Positions 57,369 through 64,000 of a stretch of 64,000 nt of DNA are shown here, one piece after another. The notes under the pieces were generated by a model. The model saw nothing but the letters and a program-made list of their open reading frames with translations, did no database searches and was not told the origin of the DNA. Within the stretch, counting starts at the first letter, position 1, and each line of letters begins with the position of its first letter. The DNA is taken from contig NZ_JNIM01000001.1 of the NCBI RefSeq assembly GCF_000702505.1, forward strand, positions 2,108,001 through 2,172,000, read 5' to 3'. Source of the DNA: Thermogemmatispora carboxidivorans. GTDB lineage: Bacteria; Chloroflexota; Ktedonobacteria; Ktedonobacterales; Ktedonobacteraceae. A program made the position numbers and the translations under genes.

Positions 57369-57782
57369 TCAGGATTGACTGGGCCGATACTCTGGCGACT
57401 CGGCTCCGGCGCCAGTTCCGGCCTCCGTTGGGGCTGGCAGCGAGCGCTCGATACGCTCCACGACCTGTATCAGAGTGTTCAGGTGCTCTTCTAGCTCTGC
57501 TGACTGCTGATGAAGAGTACGGAGCTGGGTCGCCAGGGTATGCAGCTCCGGGTTCAGCAGAGCCAGTTCGTGGGCCCGAGAGTGCTCATGGTGATCCTCG
57601 CCAACGGGCAGGGCCTCCCGCTCCTCAGACTCGAGGGCGGGAGCCACCTCCACGCGCGGTGCAGCTGAGGTCGAGCCTCGTGCTGGAAGCTCCTCGGCTG
57701 CTGTGCTTCTGATTACCCAGATCAGGGCCACAATGGCCAGCAGACCGAGGACAAGTAAGCCTCCTGAGATGAGCAAGACCAC
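57369..57782 (-). CDS. Small membrane protein with coiled-coil tail
   Basis: A 137-aa protein with an N-terminal membrane helix (LLISGGLLVLGLLAIVALIWVI, residues 2-24), a flexible Ala/Glu/Pro linker and a predicted coiled coil (about 70-115: HTLATQLRTLHQQSAELEEHLNTLIQVVERIERSL). GTG start with AGGAG 7 bp upstream. No domain family is recognised. The build resembles small division- or secretion-associated membrane proteins, but nothing specific can be claimed. The EmrA-like gene lies 391 bp upstream on the same strand. Confidence 0.65.
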   Translation of the reverse strand: MVLLISGGLLVLGLLAIVALIWVIRSTAAEELPARGSTSAAPRVEVAPALESEEREALPVGEDHHEHSRAHELALLNPELHTLATQLRTLHQQSAELEEHLNTLIQVVERIERSLPAPTEAGTGAGAESPEYRPSQS

Positions 57783-58173
57783 TGTTTTGCTCCTTTTCTT
57801 GAGCGCTTCGAAGCCTTGATAGGTAAGCTTCTTCTACCTCTTATCTTTTGCTTTCTGATTTCCCCTCCAGCACAGCAATTCCAGACTGGGCTGAGTTAGT
57901 TGCTCTGTAACGGAGGCGAGGCCAGTCCCCTGGCGGGCTAGCGTTGCGACGCGACAGACGACTGTTAAGGGCGTCCTCAGTAACTGAGGGAAGGAGTGTT
58001 TCCCCTGAGCCAGCCCGGCCTTGGCTGTCGGAGTCTTGGCCGCTAAAACCAGGCTGCTGGATCTGGCCTCGCATCGGCAGCGGGCGAGTATCTGCCTCCA
58101 TCATCGCTCCGCTCGCCTGGACGCAGCTGTTGAGCCAATGGTGAGCGGCAGCAGCTCGCCCGCGGAGTCTCCT
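57783..58173. other. Intergenic stretch after the EmrA-like gene
   Basis: 391 bp. A minus-strand frame at 57841-58104 could encode a polar 87-aa product, but its start has only a GGAG too close to the ATG and the composition is low-complexity, so it is not called. No terminator or RNA was recognised. Confidence 0.45.
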
Positions 58174-58899
58174 TTAGTGAAGATGGATCGTCACTTCAGC
58201 GCTCATACCGGGCATCAAGGTCTTACCGGCGCTGCCATCCAGGCTAATAATCACCGGGATGCGCTGGCCGACCTTGGTGAAATTGCCGCTAGCGTTATCC
58301 TGCACCGGCAGGAGCGAGAACTCCGAAGCGGCAGCCTGGACAATCTGCTTCACATGGCCCGTAAACTTTGTGTCTTTATAGGCATCGATTGTTATATCGA
58401 CACTCTGGCCAATTTGGATATTGTTGATAGCATTCTCGTCGACGTAGGCCGTTACCGTCAAGTGGCTGGGATCATAGATTTCCAGCAGTGGGGAACCGGC
58501 GACCAACTGCTGGCCGGGGACAGCCGCGACCTGGATCACCGTCCCGCTGATAGGGCTGGTCAGAGATACAGCCCGGGCTGCGTTTGTGCGAGTAGCCGCC
58601 GTAGACGCAGAGGCATTCTGTGCTGGTGAGGCAGCGCTTGCGCTCGCGCTAGTGGTCGTGGTCGCCACAGGTGTTAGCTGGGCTACGGCCTGACCGGCAT
58701 TCACATGGTCACCCAGGTTAGCGCTCAGAGTAGTCAGCGTGCCGCTAGTGGGCGCGTTGATCGTAACAATCGGGGCAGTTACCTGAGCGTCGTCGGTGCT
58801 ATAGTACGTGTAGTTATAGTAAATCCAGTAAGCGATCCCGCCGGCAATCGCAAATAAAGCGACCACCGTCAGGACGGGGATCAGAATCAAGCGTCTCAT
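58174..58899 (-). CDS. EmrA/HlyD-family membrane fusion protein
   Basis: A 241-aa adaptor with one N-terminal membrane helix (LILIPVLTVVALFAIAGGIAYWIYY), the family-typical YYSTDDAQV, and two lipoyl half-domains (about 45-80 and 120-150: INAPTSGTLTTLSANLGDHVNAGQAVAQL and LTSPISGTVIQVAAVPGQQLVAGSPLLEI). A beta-barrel follows. It bridges an inner-membrane exporter to the outside. It is short (E. coli EmrA 390 aa) and lacks the coiled-coil hairpin, in keeping with a cell without a classical outer-membrane channel. ATG at 58899 has GGAGGA 11 bp upstream; the GTG at 58908 is too close. It follows the MFS gene. Confidence 0.85.
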   Translation of the reverse strand: MRRLILIPVLTVVALFAIAGGIAYWIYYNYTYYSTDDAQVTAPIVTINAPTSGTLTTLSANLGDHVNAGQAVAQLTPVATTTTSASASAASPAQNASASTAATRTNAARAVSLTSPISGTVIQVAAVPGQQLVAGSPLLEIYDPSHLTVTAYVDENAINNIQIGQSVDITIDAYKDTKFTGHVKQIVQAAASEFSLLPVQDNASGNFTKVGQRIPVIISLDGSAGKTLMPGMSAEVTIHLH

Positions 58900-59026
58900 C
58901 TGAATCACACTCCTCCAATTAGTCCTTCTGGATTGCGTGAGGCGAAGTAAGCAAGCTCAAACTCCGTGCGGGTTGTGTTGGTCGGATAGTCATGTAAGAA
59001 TCAGGCTGTCAATAGGGCGAGCGAGG

Positions 59027-60658
59027 CTAGCCGGCAAACATGGTCTCCATAGCGGCAGCCGTGCGCTCCTCGCTGGCCTGGGGGGTCCCACGACGGCGTG
59101 CCCAGCGAGGACGAACACCCGAGCGTACGAAGAGTGTCGCCACCATAGCCAGCAGCGTGGCCAGCAGGGTCACACGGAAAGCATCCTGCATGGCCAGCAC
59201 GTAGCTGCGCTGCTGCAGCAGCTGAGCGATCAGCTGGAGAGCCGCGTTATAGGCCGAGCGAGCGTCAGCTCCATGCAGGATAAAGAGCGCCTGGATGCGC
59301 GGGATCAGCTGTCCCAGGGGAGAGCTGGGCGTCACCATCTCCGCCAGGTGGCCGAAATGGATCTGATTCTGCGTTTGGACCAGCGTTGCCAGCACGGCGA
59401 TGCCCAGGGAGCTAGAGACCGACCGGGTGACCGTGCTGATCGAAGAGGCCTGAGCCAGCTTCTCGGGGCGAATCGTCGAGAGACTGGCCACGGCCAGCGG
59501 CTGCACCGAGAGGCCGAGGGCCACGCCACGCAGGACCAGAATCCACTGGAACCAGCCGAAAGGCGAGTGGACCGTGAGAGTCGTCAACTCCCAGTTTGCC
59601 AGCGCCAGGGCCAGCAGGCCCGGAATCATCACCGGGCGCACTCCGAGCCGGTCGACCAGTACCCCACCTAACACCGAGCTCACCATCGAGGCCAGAGCCT
59701 GTGGCAGAAGGAGCAGGCCGGCCTGGAAGGCGCTCAGTCCACGCAAATCCTGCAAGTAGATCGGGAAAAGGAACAGACCTCCAAACATGCCGAAGATGAT
59801 GAAGACCTGGGCGATGGTACTGGTTGTAAAAGGACCATTGGCGAAGATGCGTAAGTCGAGCAGTGGCTCGCCTCCGCGCGCTGCTAGCATCAGCTCGATG
59901 GCTGTGAAGATCGCCAGTGCCAGTACGCCAGCGATCAAGAAGCCGCGTACCAGTGTCGAGCCCCAGCCGTAGGTACTGGCCTCGGAGAGAGCATAAAGCA
60001 GGGAGGCCAGGCCAGCAGCGGCAAAGACAAAACCCGCTGCGTCGAAGCGCGGCCTGCGCTCCACTGGCTGCTCGCGCAGCAGGAAGATCGCCAGCAGTAC
60101 AGCCACGATCCCGACGGGCACGTTGATGTAAAAGATCAGCTGCCAGCCGGCATACGTGACCAGGTAGCCGCCCAGGGTTGGGCCGATGGCGGGCGCCAGC
60201 AGAGCCGGCACTCCGAAGAGACCCATGCTCATCCCGCGCTCCTCGGGAGGGAACTCCCTGAAGGCTAGAGCCATTGAGAGCGGGAAGAGCGAGGCGCCGC
60301 CGATGCCCTGCAGGATGCGGAAGAAGATCAGGGCTGGCAGACTCCAGGACAGACCGCAGAGAGCCGAGCCAAGTGTAAAGGCTGCCAGAGAGATGATATA
60401 AAAGCGTTTGATCCCCAACGTGTCGGCGAAGAAGGCCGCCGTTGGCGTGACCACGCCCTGGGTTAGAATATAGGCTGTCAGCACCCACTGGACGGTGTGC
60501 AGATCGGCTCCAAAGGCCGCTTGCAGATGGGGGATAGCAATATTGACGATGGTCTGGTCCAGAATCGACATGAAGACGCCGATGATCACCACAATCGCCA
60601 CGATCCACTTATAGGCCAAACCACCCCCACGCCCCCTTGTTTGCTCGCTTGCTTGCAT
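59027..60658 (-). CDS. DHA2-family drug:H+ antiporter (EmrB/QacA-like MFS)
   Basis: A 543-aa protein with fourteen predicted membrane helices. DHA2 features: motif D1 LDQTIVNIAIPHLQAAFGA near the first helix, the loop-2/3 motif FADTLGIKRFYI, RILQGIGGASLFPLSMAL, and the antiporter motif C GVPALLAPAIGPTLGGYL. It exports lipophilic drugs or cations with the EmrA-like adaptor encoded downstream. GAGGAG lies 9 bp before the ATG at 60658; an earlier start at 60697 has less support. The TetR gene is 93 bp upstream on the same strand, so all three likely form one operon. Confidence 0.9.
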   Translation of the reverse strand: MQASEQTRGRGGGLAYKWIVAIVVIIGVFMSILDQTIVNIAIPHLQAAFGADLHTVQWVLTAYILTQGVVTPTAAFFADTLGIKRFYIISLAAFTLGSALCGLSWSLPALIFFRILQGIGGASLFPLSMALAFREFPPEERGMSMGLFGVPALLAPAIGPTLGGYLVTYAGWQLIFYINVPVGIVAVLLAIFLLREQPVERRPRFDAAGFVFAAAGLASLLYALSEASTYGWGSTLVRGFLIAGVLALAIFTAIELMLAARGGEPLLDLRIFANGPFTTSTIAQVFIIFGMFGGLFLFPIYLQDLRGLSAFQAGLLLLPQALASMVSSVLGGVLVDRLGVRPVMIPGLLALALANWELTTLTVHSPFGWFQWILVLRGVALGLSVQPLAVASLSTIRPEKLAQASSISTVTRSVSSSLGIAVLATLVQTQNQIHFGHLAEMVTPSSPLGQLIPRIQALFILHGADARSAYNAALQLIAQLLQQRSYVLAMQDAFRVTLLATLLAMVATLFVRSGVRPRWARRRGTPQASEERTAAAMETMFAG

Positions 60659-60751
60659 ATAGCAAAGCTCCTCTTCTCTATCGCGAAACTCGCTCACTCA
60701 CTCACTCACGCAGAGCGGGAACCAATCTTGGCTTGCAGGACTCCTTTTTAG

Positions 60752-61606
60752 CTAGACTCGCTTGTCTGGATCACAGGGTACCATGCCGTAAAAGAGCAGA
60801 TCGACCACCTGCTCGATCAGCTCTTCGCGAGAAAACTGTCTCACGGACAGCTGGCTGAGCAGGCCACGGGCCACGACCCGTGAGACGAAGATCGAAGCCA
60901 GGATCTGCACGATCAGCTCCGGGGCAAAGGTGCGGCGAAAGCGACCTTGCTCCTGCCGCCTGCGTACAAAGCTGATCAGGATCTTGCGATTCTCCGTCAG
61001 CACCCTTGCCAGAATCTGAGCCGCGTCAGGGTGGCTATGGATCACCAGCATGGCCAGGCGCAACAAGTCGCGCTGAGGAGTAGCCATGAGCGTATCGTGG
61101 AAAGCCGCCACAATGCGGTAGAGTGCCGTACGGTCGTCAATCTGGCCTTCCTCGGCCTGCTGCACGGCTTCGGCAATAGCGGACTGCAGCGTCCCATGCG
61201 GAATGTAATGCCTGATCAGGGCTGCGAGCAACTCCTCTTTGCTGTGGAAGTGCCAGCAGAGGGTGCCGCGTGAGACCCCAGCCTCAGCGGCGATCTCATC
61301 CATCGTCGTAGCCGAGATCCCCGAGCGCGCAAAGGCTCGCAGCGCTGTCTCCAGGATCAGCTCGCGCGTATCCTGGGCCGGCCTCTCGCGTAGTAGCCCG
61401 CGCTCTACCAGCGTCGCCCGCAGCTGCTCTTTGCCGCCAGCAAAGTGGTAGTAAAAAGCCGGACGCGATAGCTTGGCCTCTTTGGCGATCTCCTCAACGG
61501 TCACTTCCTCAAAGGGACGGCTGCGCAGCAAGCTCTCCGTTGCCTGAATCAGGCGCTCTTTGCCCCTGGCTCTGGCGTCGCCAGGATCAGGATCACGCTC
61601 AGCCAT
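60752..61606 (-). CDS. TetR-family regulator with two tandem DNA-binding domains
   Basis: A 284-aa protein, long for TetR (usually about 200). Two complete TetR N-terminal helix-turn-helix units are visible: residues 15-67 (VTVEEIAKEAKLSRPAFYYHF) and residues 80-131 (TTMDEIAAEAGVSRGTLCWHF, in the position of the usual single unit). The remaining residues form the helical ligand and dimerisation domain. Two HTH units per chain would give four per dimer. It is the first gene of the efflux operon and probably represses it through the site at 61651-61668. The inducer is unknown; drug-like molecules are the usual class. Confidence 0.88.
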   Translation of the reverse strand: MAERDPDPGDARARGKERLIQATESLLRSRPFEEVTVEEIAKEAKLSRPAFYYHFAGGKEQLRATLVERGLLRERPAQDTRELILETALRAFARSGISATTMDEIAAEAGVSRGTLCWHFHSKEELLAALIRHYIPHGTLQSAIAEAVQQAEEGQIDDRTALYRIVAAFHDTLMATPQRDLLRLAMLVIHSHPDAAQILARVLTENRKILISFVRRRQEQGRFRRTFAPELIVQILASIFVSRVVARGLLSQLSVRQFSREELIEQVVDLLFYGMVPCDPDKRV

Positions 61607-61909
61607 GATGACTTCGGCTCCCCAGAAGCAAGCATACTGTACTATCCAATAACAGTGACTGTACTGTTTAGTCCAGACGTCTGTATAATATAGAAAAGAT
61701 AGTTTGGGGTGTCAAGAGGCAAGCGCTGATCGCAGGTCGGGAGAGGGAAGAATGGGGCAGGCAGAGGGGCGCTGAACGTGGTATATAATGGGCAAGGGCA
61801 GGGCCTGCCAGGGAGAAGCCGAGGCTAGAGGCTGGTGAGACCCTGCTGGAGAAGCGAGCCGTTTCCCTGGCTTGCTTGACGGAGAGACGCACGTGAGGAG
61901 AGAGCTATC
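61607..61909. other. Divergent intergenic region, tetR / LLM gene
   Basis: 303 bp holding the operator at 61651-61668 and, on the plus strand, an extended -10 (TG-G-TATATA, 61779-61787) before the LLM gene. No gene is seen. Confidence 0.5.
61651..61668. promoter_or_regulatory. Candidate TetR operator AACAGT-N6-ACTGTT
   Basis: Perfect 6-bp arms separated by GACTGT, itself partly symmetric with the left arm (ACAGT-G-ACTGT). Another ACTGT (61636-61640) lies just outside. The cluster of half-sites could suit a regulator with more than one DNA-binding domain per subunit. Confidence 0.5.
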
Positions 61910-62878
61910 ATGGCGTTACGATTTGGCCTATTGGTCCCCCAGGGCTGGCGCCTCGATCTGGTAGGTATTGCTGATCCGATTGAAGCCTATGAGACGATGA
62001 CGCGCGTGGCCCGTGAGGCTGAGGACCTGGGTTTTGATTCGATCTGGCTCTTTGACCACTTCCATACAGTGCCGCAGCCGTTGCAAGAGGTGACCTTCGA
62101 GTGTTGGACGAGCACAGCGGCCCTGGCCCGCGATACGCGGCGGGTGCGTATTGGGCAGATGGTGACCTGCAGCGCCTATCGCAATCCGGCCCTGTTGGCC
62201 AAGATGGCGAGTACGGTCGATGTACTCAGTCACGGACGACTGGACTTCGGGATTGGGGCCGGCTGGTACGAGCACGAGTGGCGCGCCTATGGCTATGGCT
62301 TTCCAGCAGCTCCGGTGCGCCTGCGCATGTTGCGCGAGGCCGTGCAGATTCTTCTAAAGATGTGGACCGAGGAGGAGCCCTATTTTGAGGGGCGCTATTA
62401 TCAGGTGCATGGCGCCATTAATCAGCCCAAGGGGGTGCAGCAGCCGCATATTCCCTTGCTGATCGGTGGTGGGGGTGAGCAGGTGACCTTGAAGCTGGTA
62501 GCTCAGTATGCCGATGCCTGCAATGTCGGCCATCTCGATCCGGCGGGAATTGCCCACAAATTCGCGGTACTGAGGCAGCACTGCGAGGCTATTGGGCGCG
62601 ATTATCAGGCGATTAAGAGGACGGTGCTCTTTAATTGTGCTATTGCGGAGACCGATGAGGAGGCCATGCGCAAGGCTCGGCAGTCCTACATGGGGCGCAA
62701 TGTGCTACCTGAGCAGCTGTGCGAGCGTGAGCTGGTGGGAAGTCCCGAGACGATTCGCCGGCGTTTGGCGGCCTATGAGGAGATTGGGGCGCAGGAAGTG
62801 ATTGTCTATCTCCCTGATGTGGCCCAGCTTGAATCGGTGCGTCTCTTTGCTCACGAGTGTATGGCCAGGCTGCGCTAA
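61910..62878 (+). CDS. F420-dependent LLM-class oxidoreductase
   Basis: A 322-aa TIM-barrel oxidoreductase of the F420/FMN luciferase-like group. Visible segments are AREAEDLGFDSIWLFDHF, RDTRRVRIGQMVTCSAYRNPALLAKMASTVD, LSHGRLDFGIGAGWYEHEWRAYG and the later PLLIGGGGEQVTLKLVAQYADACNV, all typical of F420-associated LLM proteins. It likely transfers hydride to an unknown electrophile. It is a close structural relative of the frameshifted gene at 19654, and its segment at residues 105-125 shows what that gene reads without its extra G. The glutamine synthetase-like gene follows 154 bp later. Confidence 0.85.
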   Translation: MALRFGLLVPQGWRLDLVGIADPIEAYETMTRVAREAEDLGFDSIWLFDHFHTVPQPLQEVTFECWTSTAALARDTRRVRIGQMVTCSAYRNPALLAKMASTVDVLSHGRLDFGIGAGWYEHEWRAYGYGFPAAPVRLRMLREAVQILLKMWTEEEPYFEGRYYQVHGAINQPKGVQQPHIPLLIGGGGEQVTLKLVAQYADACNVGHLDPAGIAHKFAVLRQHCEAIGRDYQAIKRTVLFNCAIAETDEEAMRKARQSYMGRNVLPEQLCERELVGSPETIRRRLAAYEEIGAQEVIVYLPDVAQLESVRLFAHECMARLR

Positions 62879-63032
62879 GAAAGTGCCTCCGCAGGGGCGG
62901 ACACAGACGCCACGCCTGCTGTATACTAGCAGCAGCAGAGCAGGCACGAGCTGACGGAGCGGAGGTTGTCTAGATGGACCTCCCGTTCCGCTCAGTGGCG
63001 AGCTGTGTTCAGAACCAGCAAGGAGGGTCCCT

Positions 63033-64000
63033 ATGGATATCAGCGATGTGGTGCGTCAGGCTCGGGCGGCCAATGTGCGCCTGGTGCGTTTCCTCTATTG
63101 TGATAACGGGGGGATCATTCGGGGCAAGGCGACGCATGTGGAGAAGCTGGCGACGCGCATGCGCGAAGGCATCGGGCAGACCCTGGCGATGCAGGCTTTC
63201 ACGGCGGTTGAGACCCTGGCGACAGTCGAGGGGATGGGGCCGGTGGGTGAGTTCCGCCTGATTCCTGATCCACAGACCTTTGTGGTGCTGCCCTATGTTC
63301 CGGCCAGTGCCAGTATGCTGTGCGACATGGTGCGTCTGGATGGTCAGCCCTGGGAGGCTTGTCCGCGCACCTTTCTGAAGCGTATGGTAGCGCGCCTGGC
63401 TGAGCAGGGCATGCGGGCCGAGGCGGCCATCGAGCATGAGTTTTATCTGGCGCGTGACGTGGGAGGCCGCTTTGTGCCGGCGGACCAGAGTCTCTGCTAC
63501 AGTAGTATCGGCCTGGATGAGCAAGCAGAGGTGATCGATGCTATTCTTGCCGCGCTGGAAGCGGTCGGGCTCTCGGTGGAGCTGTTTCATACGGAGCTGG
63601 GACCAGCCCAGCAAGAGCTGTCGATCCGCCACGCCGAGGTCGTGACGGCGGCTGATCACGTCTGCCTGGTGCGTGAGGTTGTGCGTGGGACGGCGCGTCA
63701 CTATGGCCTGTATGCGACCTTTGCCCCCAAGCCCTTTCTGGATCAGGCCGGCAGTGGGGCCCACATTCACTTCAGTCTGTGGGGCGCTGAGGGGAGTTCC
63801 CAGGCTGGCAAGAATCTCTTCTATGACCCGCAGCAGCGTGGTGGCCTGAGCCAGACTGGCAAATATTTCATTGGTGGGGTGCTCCGTCACTTGCCGGCGC
63901 TGGTGGCGCTGACCTGTGGCAGTCCTAACTCGTATAGCCGCTTGCTACCGCACTTCTGGAGTTCGGCGTATACGGCCTGGGGCTACGATAACCGTGAGGG
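63033..64000 (+). CDS. Glutamine synthetase-family protein (truncated by window end)
   Basis: 322 codons are visible and the frame is open at the window edge. AAGGAGG lies 6 bp before the ATG. The N-terminal beta-grasp domain (about 1-100) leads into the catalytic domain, with the metal glutamate in EHEFYLARD, the loop GSGAHIHFSLW (substrate and ammonium site) and CGSPNSYSRLLPHFW (ATP/glutamate arginine). The family ligates ammonia or an amine to glutamate with ATP. Several spacings resemble gamma-glutamylpolyamine or GlnT-type members rather than classical GlnA, so the amine substrate is open. The adenylylation-site region lies beyond the window. Confidence 0.88.
   Translation, partial: MDISDVVRQARAANVRLVRFLYCDNGGIIRGKATHVEKLATRMREGIGQTLAMQAFTAVETLATVEGMGPVGEFRLIPDPQTFVVLPYVPASASMLCDMVRLDGQPWEACPRTFLKRMVARLAEQGMRAEAAIEHEFYLARDVGGRFVPADQSLCYSSIGLDEQAEVIDAILAALEAVGLSVELFHTELGPAQQELSIRHAEVVTAADHVCLVREVVRGTARHYGLYATFAPKPFLDQAGSGAHIHFSLWGAEGSSQAGKNLFYDPQQRGGLSQTGKYFIGGVLRHLPALVALTCGSPNSYSRLLPHFWSSAYTAWGYDNRE

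Overview
The window looks like chromosomal DNA of a GC-rich, probably thermophilic bacterium of the phylum Chloroflexota, most likely class Ktedonobacteria (Thermogemmatispora-like). That placement is inferred from the 16S/23S sequence style, the load of secreted or membrane-anchored beta-propeller proteins, a Hanks-type kinase, several F420/FMN luciferase-like oxidoreductases and the broken-up gene order. No database search was possible. Promoters resembling the sigma-70 consensus with 17-bp spacers are easy to find, so the vegetative sigma factor appears conventional.

Layout. 1-10.3 kb: a truncated FAD oxidoreductase, a PHP phosphatase, an ECF sigma factor overlapping its zinc-finger anti-sigma/beta-propeller partner, a PduO cobalamin adenosyltransferase, an NrtR-like regulator with a degenerate Nudix box, a ChrB-like protein behind a perfect 30-bp palindrome, and an H-NOX haem gas sensor carrying a C-terminal winged helix. 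10.9-24.2 kb: MenA-type prenyltransferase, luciferase-like enzymes (one frameshifted in a run of 8 G), a PQQ-type propeller, thiolase, acetate/succinate transporter, arginyl-tRNA synthetase, a GTPase and prephenate dehydrogenase.

24.2-31.3 kb is the most interesting block. A GntR-regulated cluster encodes an extradiol VOC dioxygenase, a DUF6282 amidohydrolase-like protein, a GalB-type 4-oxalomesaconate hydratase, a 4-carboxy-4-hydroxy-2-oxoadipate aldolase, a DUF1932 dehydrogenase and an MFS transporter. Together they can be read as a complete meta-cleavage route of the protocatechuate/gallate 4,5 type, with unrelated proteins in the LigAB, LigC and LigI positions. Its leader has a strong promoter, two interleaved hairpins ending in a T tract, and two copies of a TTGT-N2-ACAA operator 115 bp apart.

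31.4-37.1 kb is an rRNA operon (promoter, 16S, spacer without tRNA, 23S, terminator). No 5S gene is visible, and a stem of about 40 bp brackets the 23S. 37.2-44.1 kb carries the three glycolate oxidase subunits GlcF, GlcE and GlcD with an embedded FtsJ/RlmM-like methyltransferase. 44.3-52.7 kb holds a lamin-tail surface protein, RsfS with a 57-aa membrane protein, an HPPK-FolE2 fusion, a membrane Ser/Thr kinase, a PIG-L deacetylase, MutY and a small cysteine-containing protein. 52.9-57.3 kb is a galT-galK operon extended by a DppA-like aminopeptidase and a Nudix hydrolase. 57.4-61.7 kb is an EmrAB-like drug efflux operon led by a TetR regulator with two tandem DNA-binding domains. The window ends with an F420-type oxidoreductase and a truncated glutamine synthetase-family gene.
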